Source: Ectobacillus polymachus (lineage in GTDB: Bacteria > Bacillota > Bacilli > Bacillales > Bacillaceae_G). Taken from it: a DNA stretch of 64,000 nt. This document shows, piece by piece, positions 41,132 to 50,014 of this stretch. The stretch covers positions 682,001-746,000 of the forward strand of contig NZ_JBLREB010000001.1 of the NCBI RefSeq assembly GCF_048159605.1, given 5' to 3'. Made by a program: the position numbers and the translations under genes. The notes under the pieces are model-generated. The model was given only the letters and a program-made list of their open reading frames with translations, did no database searches and was not told the origin of the DNA. The number at the start of each line of letters is the position of its first letter. Position 1 is the stretch's first letter.

Positions 41132-41234
41132 TGTTTTATTAAATATTAAAATGGTTGATTGAAAGCATTCGTAGTATACTTATTGTTAAAATATATTGAA
41201 TATTCGATTTTTTAGAAATGGAGGAAGCAGAAAA

Positions 41235-42014
41235 ATGATTGTTTCTCTCGAACATGTATCTTGGAGAAGAGAAAATAAATTGGTTTTGAACGATGTTTCT
41301 TGGAATATACAGTCTGGGGAGCATTGGTGTTTAGTAGGGTTAAATGGGTCCGGTAAAACCACCTTGCTTCAAATAATCAATGGATATATATGGCCGTCAG
41401 AAGGTAAAGTGAAGGTGTTTGATTTTACTTATGGAAAAGTCAAGCTTGCAGAGGTTCGGAAGCGGATTGGCTGGGTTAGTACAGCACTGCAGCAAAGGTT
41501 TCATGGAGATGAGATGACGGAAGAAATTGTGCTAAGTGGTGTTTTTTCGACTATTGGCTTACATGAAGAGGTGCAAGACGTGGACTTACATAAAGCGGTA
41601 GGCCTCTTACAATCTATGCACTGCGAGGCGCTAATTGGAAGAGAATTTGCAACCTTATCACAAGGGGAGCAGCAAAAAATACTTATTGCTAGAGCACTTA
41701 TGGCATCCCCTGAACTTCTAATATTGGACGAGCCGTGTACAGGGCTTGACGTGCTCGCACGAGAGCAGGTGCTAGCAATGATTCAAATGATTGCTAGGCA
41801 ACCGGATGCGCCAACACTTATATATGTTACGCATCATATTGAGGAAGTTCTTCCTTGCTTTACGAATACCCTTTTATTAAAGGAAGGAGAAGTATATGCA
41901 TCTGGAAAAACAGAGGATTGCTTAACGACAGCTACATTATCTGCATTCTATGAAGTGCCAATTGAAGTGGTACAGCAGAGAGATCGAAAGTGGCTCATGC
42001 TTCAAAATAAGTGA
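41235..42014 (+). CDS. ylmA: ABC ATP-binding protein, YlmA type
   Basis: A 259-residue single ABC domain, started at ATG 41235 after GGAGG. 'GEHWCLVGLNGSGKTTLLQIINGYIWPSEG' spans Walker A in the YlmA/ModF manner. The signature is 'LSQGEQQKILIARAL' and Walker B is 'LLILDEPCTGLD'. 'VTHHIEEVLPCFTNTLLL' is the H-loop region. No membrane subunit gene is adjacent, as is usual for YlmA. Function unknown. Confidence 0.8.
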   Translation: MIVSLEHVSWRRENKLVLNDVSWNIQSGEHWCLVGLNGSGKTTLLQIINGYIWPSEGKVKVFDFTYGKVKLAEVRKRIGWVSTALQQRFHGDEMTEEIVLSGVFSTIGLHEEVQDVDLHKAVGLLQSMHCEALIGREFATLSQGEQQKILIARALMASPELLILDEPCTGLDVLAREQVLAMIQMIARQPDAPTLIYVTHHIEEVLPCFTNTLLLKEGEVYASGKTEDCLTTATLSAFYEVPIEVVQQRDRKWLMLQNK

Positions 42015-42087
42015 AAAATGGAGCTACTATAATCCCTATTAAGTCAGCTCTTATTCTTTCCTGCATAACGAAAAATTTATAAATTCT

Positions 42088-42145
42088 ACTAAGAACAATA
42101 GGGAGTCTTCTGTAAATATACGAAGATTCCCTATTGTTCTTAGTT
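42088..42145 (+). terminator. strong hairpin terminator after ylmA
   Basis: ACTAAGAACAATAGGGA.TCTTC pairs with GAAGA.TCCCTATTGTTCTTAGT, about 22 pairs. Confidence 0.85.
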
Positions 42146-42214
42146 ATTTTCCATATTTTTCATTCTATCTATCCGCCAAGTACAATAAACAAAACAAAGA
42201 TAGGTGGGGATGAG

Positions 42215-42562
42215 ATGATAAATCGTGTTGTTTTAATTGGCAGGCTAACTCGTGATCCAGAATTATTATATTCCAAGCAAGGGTTAGCATACGCTAAAAT
42301 ACGAATTGCTGTGAATCGTAATTTTAAAAATGGTAATGGGGAACAAGAGACAGATTTTATTGATTGTACCGTTTGGCGTAAATCTGCTGAAACGATTACA
42401 CAATACTGTGCGAAAGGCTCCTTAATAGGAATTACTGGACGTATTCAAACGAGCAGCTATGAAAACAAGGAAGGAAAACGTGTATACGGAACGAATGTTT
42501 CTGCTGAGAATGTGACGTTTCTTGAACGTAAAAAAGAAAATGCTGAAAATGCGTCTTTGTAG
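42215..42562 (+). CDS. ssbB: single-stranded DNA-binding protein, short SsbB type
   Basis: A 115-residue OB-fold protein: 'MINRVVLIGRLTRDPELLYS', 'DFIDCTVWRKSAETITQYCA' and 'KGSLIGITGRIQTSSYENKE'. It lacks the acidic C-terminal tip and long linker of SsbA, and the size matches B. subtilis SsbB, used in natural transformation. I start it at ATG 42215; the longer frame upstream reads through the previous terminator. I did not find a clear ComK box. Confidence 0.88.
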   Translation: MINRVVLIGRLTRDPELLYSKQGLAYAKIRIAVNRNFKNGNGEQETDFIDCTVWRKSAETITQYCAKGSLIGITGRIQTSSYENKEGKRVYGTNVSAENVTFLERKKENAENASL

Positions 42563-42619
42563 TATGTATGTTTTATCTCATGCTAAACTATAAAAAACGT
42601 TACATAAGGGGAGAGAATT

Positions 42620-43750
42620 TTGAAGATTAAAGCGATTGAACCTACTCCGAGCCCAAATACAATGAAAGTACTCTTGGATGAAGAACTTTCATTTGGAGCA
42701 CGTAATAACTATAATATAGAAAATGTAAACACTGCTCCTAAGGAAATCCAGAGTATTCTTGCGATAGAGGGAGTGAAAGGAGTATATCATGTTGCCGATT
42801 TTCTAGCCGTTGAACGCAATGCAAAATACGATTGGAAGCCTATTTTGCAAAATGTTCGCGCCGTTTTTGGTGAAGCAGATGCTACCGAGGCAAAGAAAGA
42901 GGCAAAATTGTCTCACTATGGGGAAGTGAAGGTATTCGTGCAAGTATTGTATGACATCCCTATGCAAGTGAAACTAACTGACGGTGAAAAGGATCAACGC
43001 TACGGACTTCCAGATTATTTTAAAGCATCGATTATGAAGCTGCAATTTGCAACGCCAAATGTTGTGAAGGAGAGAAAATGGGTCGAACAGGGAACGCGGT
43101 ATGGAGAATTTGATGAAATCGGCCAAGAGGTTGTAGATGAACTCACTGCTGCTTTTTCTAAAGAACGTGTAGAATTGCGGATTCAAGAATTACTAGACCA
43201 GCCAGATAACAAAGAGCTTGTGTTAAAGAGAAGAGATCCTTATCATGTAACATTAGAAATGATGGAGGATCCGGATTGGAAGAAGCGCTATGCGGCATTA
43301 GAACAAATGAATCCGAGTGAAGAAGACATTCCTGTTCTGGAGAAGGCACTTCTGGATACAAAAGTATCCATTCGCAGACTAGCGACTGCATATCTAGGTA
43401 TGATTAAAGGGAAACAAGTGTTACCCTTGCTCTTGCAAGCATTACAAGATAAAGCGGTTAGCGTTCGTCGTACAGCTGGTGATTGCTTATCTGATATTGG
43501 TGATAAAGCAGCTATCCCAGCCATGATTGCTGCTTTAGAAGATTCCAGTAAACTCGTTCGCTGGCGCGCAGCGATGTTTTTATTTGAAGAAGGGGATGAA
43601 ACAGCATTGCCAGCGTTAAAGCTTGCAGAGCACGACACGGAATTTGAAGTGGTCATGCAAGCTAAACTTGCAATTGAACGGATAGAAGGCGGTGAAGAAG
43701 CAAAAGGTTCCGTTTGGAAACAGATGACGGAATTACGCCGCAGTAAGTAA
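42620..43750 (+). CDS. cvfC: conserved virulence factor C-like protein
   Basis: A 376-residue protein. The N-terminal NFU-like domain (about 1-90) begins 'IKAIEPTPSPNTMKVLLDE'. The middle includes 'VFVQVLYDIPMQVKL'. The C-terminal part (about 215-370) consists of HEAT-like repeats such as 'LLQALQDKAVSVRRTAGDCL' and 'DSSKLVRWRAAMFLFEEGD'. This arrangement is that of CvfC of Staphylococcus and its Bacillus homologues. It starts at TTG 42620 after GGGGAGAG. It may act in iron-sulfur or envelope homeostasis, but this is not settled. Confidence 0.82.
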   Translation: MKIKAIEPTPSPNTMKVLLDEELSFGARNNYNIENVNTAPKEIQSILAIEGVKGVYHVADFLAVERNAKYDWKPILQNVRAVFGEADATEAKKEAKLSHYGEVKVFVQVLYDIPMQVKLTDGEKDQRYGLPDYFKASIMKLQFATPNVVKERKWVEQGTRYGEFDEIGQEVVDELTAAFSKERVELRIQELLDQPDNKELVLKRRDPYHVTLEMMEDPDWKKRYAALEQMNPSEEDIPVLEKALLDTKVSIRRLATAYLGMIKGKQVLPLLLQALQDKAVSVRRTAGDCLSDIGDKAAIPAMIAALEDSSKLVRWRAAMFLFEEGDETALPALKLAEHDTEFEVVMQAKLAIERIEGGEEAKGSVWKQMTELRRSK

Positions 43751-43829
43751 AAAGAAGTACCTTATAATTTTCAAATACTATGCATCATGATAAGATGAAT
43801 CATGATGATGTATAAAGGAGAATGAAATA

Positions 43830-44261
43830 ATGAATGCTTACGAAGAATATATGAAACAGATGGTTATTCCAATGCGACAAGAACTTGTTGATGCTGGCTT
43901 TGAAGAGCTTACTTCAGCAGAATCGGTAGAAAATTATATGGAAGCTGCAACAGGTACGACTCTTATTGTTGTAAATTCTGTTTGTGGTTGTGCAGCAGGA
44001 CTTGCTCGTCCAGCCGTAGCTGAAGCATTGCGTGCAGAGGATAAACGACCGCAGCATCTTGTAACTGTGTTTGCAGGACAAGATAAAGAGGCAACTGCAA
44101 AAATGAGAGAATATTTTGGGGAAATTCCACCTTCTTCTCCGTCTATTGCATTAGTGAATGGAAAAGAGGTCGTTCATTTTATCCATCGCCATGAAATTGA
44201 AGGAAATAGCTTAGAAGGTATTAAAGAAAATTTACAAAACGCTTTTGAACAACATTGCTAG
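43830..44261 (+). CDS. brxA: bacilliredoxin
   Basis: A 143-residue thioredoxin-fold protein with the CGC active site in 'VVNSVCGCAAGLARPA' (about 48-63). It reads like YphP (BrxA): 'EEYMKQMVIPMRQEL', 'TVFAGQDKEATAKMREYF' and 'SPSIALVNGKEVVHFIHRHE'. Bacilliredoxins remove bacillithiol from oxidised proteins, so bacillithiol chemistry is expected in this organism. It is monocistronic with AAGGAG upstream and a terminator. The paralog BrxB cannot be excluded by eye. Confidence 0.9.
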   Translation: MNAYEEYMKQMVIPMRQELVDAGFEELTSAESVENYMEAATGTTLIVVNSVCGCAAGLARPAVAEALRAEDKRPQHLVTVFAGQDKEATAKMREYFGEIPPSSPSIALVNGKEVVHFIHRHEIEGNSLEGIKENLQNAFEQHC

Positions 44262-44274
44262 GATTTGCAATTGT

Positions 44275-44304
44275 AAGCCCCTGCTTGCCACAAGCAGGGG
44301 CTTT
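44275..44304 (+). terminator. terminator of brxA
   Basis: Perfect stem AAGCCCCTGCTTG/CAAGCAGGGGCTT with a short loop. Confidence 0.9.
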
Positions 44305-44350
44305 GTTAGCATAATAGGAAATGAACTAAGGATGCTCTTGAGGTGAGAGA

Positions 44351-45124
44351 ATGATTGTTACAACAGCTGGAAGAACAACGGCAGAAATGATTGTATCTGC
44401 AAAACAAGTTGCTGAAGAATTACAATGCCGCTTTGAAAAGAGGAAAGAATATTCTATCGTAAATATCGCACAAACATTTCAAGACGATGTGCTTGTTGTT
44501 GGAAAAAATCGGTTGGAAATCTATTTTAGAAATGGAGGAGAATCGTTCTTTTTTCATCCGAATTCCGCCAGCTTTCGAATGAAACGACTCCTTCGAGGGG
44601 AGAACGATCCTTTTTTAGAAGCAGCGAAGTTAGAGACTGGAATGAGCATGCTAGATTGCACATTGGGACTTGCTTCGGATAGCATTCTTGCTAGCTACGC
44701 TGTCGGAGAGAAGGGAATTGTAACAGGAATCGAAGGAAACCAATGGATTGCCTACCTTGTAAAAGCCGGGCTGCAAAAGTGGAAGAGTGATCTAGAGGAA
44801 ATGAATGAGGCGATGCGCCGGATTTCGGTGATATATAGTGAACATCTCGCGTATTTAAAACAATGTCATGATCAATCGTTTGATGTTGTCTATTTGGATC
44901 CGATGTTTGAACAAACGGTAATACAATCAGATGGAATACGTGGACTTAAACAGTTCGCGTTATACGAAGATATCGGGAAAGAAACGATAAAAGAGGCGCT
45001 GCGCGTGGCTAACAAACGGGTTATATTAAAGGATCATTTTCGCAGTACTCGTTTTGAAACATATGGTTTTACGGTGTATCGCCGTAAAAGTGCAAGTTTT
45101 CATTTTGGTGTCTTGGAAAAATAA
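44351..45124 (+). CDS. SAM-dependent methyltransferase, RsmJ-like
   Basis: A 257-residue protein. The N-terminal part 'IVTTAGRTTAEMIVSAKQVA' and the methyltransferase motifs 'MSMLDCTLGLASDSILASYA' and 'FDVVYLDPMFEQTV' (DPM, about 178-191) resemble the SAM_MT group of RsmJ, which methylates 16S rRNA G1516 in E. coli. The target here is not certain. AGGTGAG lies before ATG 44351. It is monocistronic; a degenerate repeat/hairpin follows. Confidence 0.75.
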   Translation: MIVTTAGRTTAEMIVSAKQVAEELQCRFEKRKEYSIVNIAQTFQDDVLVVGKNRLEIYFRNGGESFFFHPNSASFRMKRLLRGENDPFLEAAKLETGMSMLDCTLGLASDSILASYAVGEKGIVTGIEGNQWIAYLVKAGLQKWKSDLEEMNEAMRRISVIYSEHLAYLKQCHDQSFDVVYLDPMFEQTVIQSDGIRGLKQFALYEDIGKETIKEALRVANKRVILKDHFRSTRFETYGFTVYRRKSASFHFGVLEK

Positions 45125-45129
45125 TGAAT

Positions 45130-45210
45130 CCTGCTATGTAAGGGCAGGAAGATCTCTGCTTCAAGGTAGTATACAAAATAATCGGTGGGGGAGAAACCCC
45201 CACTACTTTT
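45130..45210 (+). repeat. degenerate bcr1-like element or hairpin
   Basis: GGGCAG.AAGATC...CTTCAAG and GGTGGGGG/CCCCCAC follow the order of the bcr1 left half, but the element is short and altered. It sits between the methyltransferase and pirin genes, where CGGTGGGGGAGAAACCCCCAC can act as a terminator for either. Confidence 0.45.
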
Positions 45211-45219
45211 GAAAAAAGG

Positions 45220-46050
45220 CTATACATTAAATTTTCCTTCATGAAAATCTGTAAATGCTTGTCTAATTTCCTCTTCTGTATTCATCACAAATGGTCCATA
45301 AGCAACAATAGGTTCATGAATAGGAGCGCCTGCATAAAGTAGCACTCGTAGTTTCTCTTTGGCACGGATTGTTATCTCACTACTATCCGAATCATCTGCA
45401 GAGCCAAGTAAAAGTGCTTGATTTTTTTTACCTTCCGTATTGTTGATACCAAAATAACCGCTGCCTTCCAGTACATAGATGAACCCTTTGTAATGGCCTG
45501 GTAAATCTTGCTTTACTGCAAATCCTGGTTCCACCTGAATTTCTACCATTGTTATCGGAGTGTGGTTCCATGTTTTTGATGAAATTCCAGCAGACGATCC
45601 AGAAAAAATACGAATGACGGCACCATTTTCTTGTCGAACCGGCATGTCCGCAGCACGAAGATTTTGATAGCGTGGTTCTACCATCTTTTTTGAACGAGGT
45701 AGATTGATCCATAATTGCAGGCTATGAACCGTATTTCCAACAGCTGTAGTTTCTTTATGAATGACTCCCCGCCCAGCAGTCATCCATTGTGCATCTCCTG
45801 GATGTAATGTATCTTTCCCTCCATGATTATCATCGTGTTCAAGAGACCCTTCTATTACGTATGTTACCGTTTCAATTCCCCGATGTGGATGAAAATCAAA
45901 TACTCCATTGCCAAACCAATCTTCTGCAAGCAACAAAAAAGGATCAAATTCCTTCATGCTTTCAGGTGGTATAATATGCCCTGCTTTGTGTATAGGGCTA
46001 TGTTGAACGTAATCAATATCCCATACATATTCAATATTTCTTTCTTTCAT
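45220..46050 (-). CDS. pirin-family protein
   Basis: A 276-residue bicupin. The N-terminal cupin has the metal ligands in 'GVFDFHPHRGIETVTYVIEG' (about 58-77) and 'GDAQWMTAGRGVIHKE' (about 91-106). The C-terminal domain has 'GHYKGFIYVLEGSGYFG'. Pirins of this type can act as quercetinase-like dioxygenases or redox sensors. ATG 46050 follows GGAGGAG; an upstream in-frame start would pass over this site. Monocistronic. Confidence 0.88.
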   Translation of the reverse strand: MKERNIEYVWDIDYVQHSPIHKAGHIIPPESMKEFDPFLLLAEDWFGNGVFDFHPHRGIETVTYVIEGSLEHDDNHGGKDTLHPGDAQWMTAGRGVIHKETTAVGNTVHSLQLWINLPRSKKMVEPRYQNLRAADMPVRQENGAVIRIFSGSSAGISSKTWNHTPITMVEIQVEPGFAVKQDLPGHYKGFIYVLEGSGYFGINNTEGKKNQALLLGSADDSDSSEITIRAKEKLRVLLYAGAPIHEPIVAYGPFVMNTEEEIRQAFTDFHEGKFNV

Positions 46051-46257
46051 GTAGTACTCCTCCAGTAATGTAATCATTCCATCATCTACTATATATACAC
46101 ATCTAGTAGTTAAACTAAAATAAGTATAGTAAATATATATTAAAAAGTAAAATGAGTAATATATATTTATATTTTTAAATTAATATAGATATATATTCCA
46201 AAAACACTGTAAATTAGGTTAAAATAATATTAATTTATGTAAAAAGGGGATTCTATT

Positions 46258-47082
46258 ATGGCAAAAGACCGTCTTGCAAAAACAGATTTAACCAAAAAAA
46301 TCGAATCAAAGCAAAAATATATTAAGAAGCTTGAAAAATATCAAATGCGTTTACTAGCTTTGCAGCAGATTTTACGAAAAGAAAAAATCGCTGTTATTTT
46401 GGCAATGGAAGGATGGGATGCTGCTGGAAAGGGTGGAGCAATTAAACGAATTACCGAGCATCTTGATCCGCGTGGACTGCAAGTTAATCCAATCGGCGCG
46501 CCTGCCCCCCATGAAAAACGTTATCATTATATGCAACGATTCTGGCGGAAAATCCCGCAATATGGACAAATTACTATTTTCGACCGCTCTTGGTATGGTC
46601 GTGTATTGGTTGAACGCGTAGAGGGTTTCGCTACAAAGGAAGAGTGGACCAGAGCATACGATGAAATCAATGATTTTGAAAAACTATTAACAGATGATCA
46701 TTATATAGTATCTAAGTTTTTCTATCATATTAGCAAAGATGTACAGCTAGAGCGATTTAAAGACAGAGAGAAAAATCCTCTTAAGCAATGGAAAATTACA
46801 GATGAAGATTGGCGCAATCGTGAAAAATGGGATGAATATGCCCTGGCAATGGAAGATATGTTTGCAAAAACAGATAAACCGAATGCTAGATGGAATATTA
46901 TACCTAGCAACGATAAAATGTTTGCACGTTTGAAAACATTGAAAATAATTATTTCTTTAATTGAAGACTATTTCTTAGAACATGATATAGAATTGCCATC
47001 CTATTATCAGGAAATGAAAGAAGAAAAGCAAGAGGAATGCGAACAAATGAAAGATATGACTAGTAAAACTTGTATAGAATGA
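46258..47082 (+). CDS. PPK2-family polyphosphate kinase
   Basis: A 274-residue enzyme that phosphorylates nucleotides with polyphosphate. Walker A is 'MEGWDAAGKGGAIKRI' (about 50-65), with 'LDPRGLQVNPIGAPAPHEK' (about 68-86), Walker B 'ITIFDRSWYGRVLVERVEG' (about 102-120) and the lid 'FKDREKNPLKQWKITDEDW'. It is a single-domain PPK2. Class (AMP or ADP use) cannot be fixed without alignment. The C-terminus is extended with a Lys/Glu-rich tail. AAGGGG lies before ATG 46258. Strong terminator downstream. Confidence 0.9.
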   Translation: MAKDRLAKTDLTKKIESKQKYIKKLEKYQMRLLALQQILRKEKIAVILAMEGWDAAGKGGAIKRITEHLDPRGLQVNPIGAPAPHEKRYHYMQRFWRKIPQYGQITIFDRSWYGRVLVERVEGFATKEEWTRAYDEINDFEKLLTDDHYIVSKFFYHISKDVQLERFKDREKNPLKQWKITDEDWRNREKWDEYALAMEDMFAKTDKPNARWNIIPSNDKMFARLKTLKIIISLIEDYFLEHDIELPSYYQEMKEEKQEECEQMKDMTSKTCIE

Positions 47083-47135
47083 ATCCTATACGAGCATGGA
47101 ACTGAACACAGTTAGTTTCATGCTCGTATAGGATT
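47082..47135 (+). terminator. terminator of the PPK2 gene
   Basis: Perfect 17-base stem AATCCTATACGAGCATG and its complement, beginning at the stop codon. Confidence 0.9.
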
Positions 47136-47176
47136 TGTCTCATCTTTTCATATATTATTAGTTAGGAGTGACCATT

Positions 47177-48217
47177 GTGAGCATAGAGGTAATTGCCGAA
47201 CGATTTAAAGTATTTGCGAAAAGAGAGTGTAAGGGCTCAAGTGAGTTATATGAATTTTTATCTAAAAAAATATCTGAAGATAATGAATTGTTAGAATTAT
47301 CATCTTGTGCTAAGGAAGGACAACCCATACCTAATCTATTCTTAGGAGCTATTCATTATCTCTTATTGAAAGGAACCAATCATGAACTAAAAGAATACTA
47401 TCCAAGTTTAGTAGTGTATCCAAGAGATATTCATCATGCAATCCTTCCTTTTAAAGATTTTTGTAATATGTATAGAAATGAGATTATTTCCATTCTTACA
47501 ACAAAATTGGTTCAAACGAACGAAGTAAGCCGATGTGGATATCTATATCCTAGCTTTTCCTACATATATAGTAAGGTTAAAAAACCATTGGCATTAATTG
47601 AGATTGGAACGAGCGCAGGACTTCAACTACTTTGGGATAAATACAACTATTCTTACGATTCTCATGAAGTTTTTGAAAATATCAAATCAAATCTGTTCAT
47701 TCAATCAGAAGTAAGAGGTAACAACAAGCCGCATTTTCTTCAGCCTTTTCCTCCTGTCACTTCTCGATACGGCATAGATTTACATACAGTTGACGTTGCA
47801 AATCCTGATGATTCGCTTTGGTTACAAGCACTTATTTGGCCTGAGCATAAAGAAAGAAGAGAACGATTTAAACAAGCAGTTGCATGTATGAATCAGTACT
47901 CGGATCAAGTGCATTTAATTGAGGGAGATGGTGTGATGTTATTACCTCAAATTGTTCAGCAAATTCCTCAAGATTCGGCTGTATGTATCTATCATACTCA
48001 TGTGGCGAACCAAATTCCTGATAAAGTAAAGCATAGCTTAACGGAGCATGTAAGAAAAATAGGAAGCTTACGGGATACATTTCATTTATATAATAATATG
48101 TGGGATCGAGATCTTCATTTGGATTCTATAATCGATGGCATCGAATATAATGAAAGAATTGGTGAAACAGACGGCCACGGTAGATGGTTTACGTGGGAGC
48201 CTTCAGAAACTGTATAA
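47177..48217 (+). CDS. DUF2332-family protein
   Basis: A 346-residue protein. Start at GTG 47177 lies eight bases after AGGAG; the upstream GTG 47168 would overlap that site. The family blocks are 'NLFLGAIHYLLLKG', 'VSRCGYLYPSFSYI', 'IEIGTSAGLQLLWDKYNY' and 'ICIYHTHVANQIP'-like text near residue 275. 'LIEIGTSAGL' recalls a SAM-binding loop, and DUF2332 is thought to have a methyltransferase-like fold. Function unknown. Monocistronic. Confidence 0.82.
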   Translation: MSIEVIAERFKVFAKRECKGSSELYEFLSKKISEDNELLELSSCAKEGQPIPNLFLGAIHYLLLKGTNHELKEYYPSLVVYPRDIHHAILPFKDFCNMYRNEIISILTTKLVQTNEVSRCGYLYPSFSYIYSKVKKPLALIEIGTSAGLQLLWDKYNYSYDSHEVFENIKSNLFIQSEVRGNNKPHFLQPFPPVTSRYGIDLHTVDVANPDDSLWLQALIWPEHKERRERFKQAVACMNQYSDQVHLIEGDGVMLLPQIVQQIPQDSAVCIYHTHVANQIPDKVKHSLTEHVRKIGSLRDTFHLYNNMWDRDLHLDSIIDGIEYNERIGETDGHGRWFTWEPSETV

Positions 48218-48235
48218 AATTAAGAGGTTAGAACC

Positions 48236-48272
48236 GGCTCAAAAAGGAAGCAATTATTCCCTTTTGAGTCAG
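48236..48272 (+). terminator. terminator of the DUF2332 gene
   Basis: GGCTCAAAAAGGAA pairs with TTCCCTTTTGAGTC (G-U and one mismatch). Confidence 0.65.
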
Positions 48273-48394
48273 CCATCTGCATGAATCGCCATTTATAAAA
48301 TTTCACGTATCGTATTAAAAATAGAATTTAAATTCTCAAGAAACTTATAATGAATGGTATAATTTGCATGAGTAGATACAATGGAGGGATTACC

Positions 48395-48583
48395 ATGACC
48401 AAGCTAAATCCGTTTATCATTGCTACAATGTTTATTAATACATGTACGATGGGGATGTATGCTTATCGAAATTTTTCTGCATTTAACATCGAGGTAGCAA
48501 TTACGTTTACAATCCTGTCTATTATGTTTTTCTGTTTCGGTGTGTATGGGGTAATTCGAAATTGTCAAAGTAAGACCGAATAA
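48395..48583 (+). CDS. small membrane protein
   Basis: A 62-residue protein from ATG 48395, six bases after GGAGGG. It has two hydrophobic helices (about 5-22 and 32-52) and a short polar tail. No family recognised. A longer upstream reading has no ribosome-binding site. Confidence 0.6.
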   Translation: MTKLNPFIIATMFINTCTMGMYAYRNFSAFNIEVAITFTILSIMFFCFGVYGVIRNCQSKTE

Positions 48584-48666
48584 GTATCAATTATGATAAA
48601 AGCTATTTATATAGTTAGTTGTCTATTACATTCAAATGTAGAATATAGAATTTAGAGGTGTAGCTT

Positions 48667-49143
48667 ATGGGATATATTATGGATTTACGAGAGAAGCTTG
48701 GAAGCAGACCCATTATAATGACAGCAGCATGTGTCATCATTTTGGATGAGGAAGGACGATTATTGCTTCAGCATCGAACGGATAACGACTGTTGGGGATT
48801 GCCAGGTGGAGCCACGGAGCTTGGTGAACGGTTAGAGGAAACAGCAAAGCGAGAGTTGTTTGAAGAAACAGGACTAATAGCAGACTCCTTGCAATTATTT
48901 GATGTTTTTTCAGGTCCTGAATTGTATCATCAATATCCGAATGGTGATGAAGTTTATGTAGTTGCTGCCGCTTATTTTTGCCATCAATATCATGGAGTGA
49001 TGCAAGCGGATGAGGAAGAAACAAAGGAGCTTGAGTTTTTCTTCTTAGATGAATTGCCTGATCAACTGCAACCACCTGATGTTACTATTTTTAGAGCATT
49101 ACGCCAAAAGATGAACACGATTCTTACAAAAGTAAATAAATAG
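48667..49143 (+). CDS. Nudix hydrolase
   Basis: A 158-residue enzyme with the complete Nudix box 'GGATELGERLEETAKRELFEETGL' as core (about residues 47-70, with the Glu residues that bind Mg). The flanks 'RPIIMTAACVIILDEEGRLL' and 'HRTDNDCWGLPGG' are typical of small nucleotide or sugar-nucleotide pyrophosphohydrolases. The substrate is not predictable. AGGTG lies upstream of ATG 48667 (or the internal ATG at residue 5). A strong terminator follows. Confidence 0.9.
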   Translation: MGYIMDLREKLGSRPIIMTAACVIILDEEGRLLLQHRTDNDCWGLPGGATELGERLEETAKRELFEETGLIADSLQLFDVFSGPELYHQYPNGDEVYVVAAAYFCHQYHGVMQADEEETKELEFFFLDELPDQLQPPDVTIFRALRQKMNTILTKVNK

Positions 49144-49157
49144 AAGAATAAACTGCA

Positions 49158-49197
49158 AAAAACGAGATGCTTAAAATAATAGCATCTCGTTTTTTTA
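49158..49197 (+). terminator. terminator of the Nudix gene
   Basis: Stem AAACGAGATGCT/AGCATCTCGTTT followed by T-run. Confidence 0.9.
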
Positions 49198-49315
49198 GTA
49201 AGAATTATATTTATATATTTTACAAATATATACTAATTTTACATATGATTAATTGTTATGTATCATAATGGTAGAAAACGAATGTTGTAGAAATAAGAGG
49301 GAAAGAGGGAGAAAT

Positions 49316-50014
49316 GTGATTGAAGTAAAACAGCTAAAGCATTCATTCCATATTGGTAGAATGGAAGCGAAGCAGACTGTACAAGTTCTGGATAATATTT
49401 CTTTTAGCGCTCAGCAGGGCGAGATTCTTTCGATTGTAGGGAGAAGCGGATCAGGGAAGTCTACTTTATTACATTTGCTATCTGGTTTTATTTCACCAGA
49501 TTCTGGTTCGATTCTCATAAACGGAATAGAGGTAACTTCCTTTTCAGAAAAGCAATGGGCACAATTTCGTTTGCAACATTTGGGGTTTATTTTTCAAAAT
49601 TTTCAGCTTATACCAGGTTTGACAGCCTATGAAAATGTAGAAATGCCTCTTATTTTAAAGGAAATTCCACCTAAGATGAGAAGGGAAGAAGTAAAAGAAA
49701 TACTAAAACAAGTCGGGCTTGATTCGTATGGTGATTTTTATCCGAAGGAGTTGTCAGGAGGGCAGCAGCAAAGAGTGGGCATTGCACGGGCCCTTATTAC
49801 GAAACCAGATATTATATTGGCTGATGAACCGACCGGTAGTTTAGACTCAGAAACAGAGGCAGACATTTTACAGCTCATTACAGAGTTGAATGAAGAACGG
49901 AAGATTACATTTATTATTATTACTCATGATATAGAAGTTGCATCGATTTCAACGAGGCAGCTGCAGCTCGTAAATGGTTCACTTTTGAGAGGAGATTACA
50001 TTCATGAGGCTTAG
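49316..50014 (+). CDS. ABC transporter ATPase, MacB/LolD type
   Basis: A 232-residue ATPase. Start at GTG 49316 after GAGGGAG. Walker A is 'VGRSGSGKSTLLHLLSGF', the signature 'LSGGQQQRVGIARALI', Walker B 'IILADEPTGSLDSET', and 'FIIITHDIEVA' carries the switch His. 'FRLQHLGFIFQNFQLIPGLT' is the Q-loop segment typical of the MacB/LolD/YknY group, which power FtsX-like permeases. It overlaps the permease gene by 11 bases. Confidence 0.88.
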   Translation: MIEVKQLKHSFHIGRMEAKQTVQVLDNISFSAQQGEILSIVGRSGSGKSTLLHLLSGFISPDSGSILINGIEVTSFSEKQWAQFRLQHLGFIFQNFQLIPGLTAYENVEMPLILKEIPPKMRREEVKEILKQVGLDSYGDFYPKELSGGQQQRVGIARALITKPDIILADEPTGSLDSETEADILQLITELNEERKITFIIITHDIEVASISTRQLQLVNGSLLRGDYIHEA

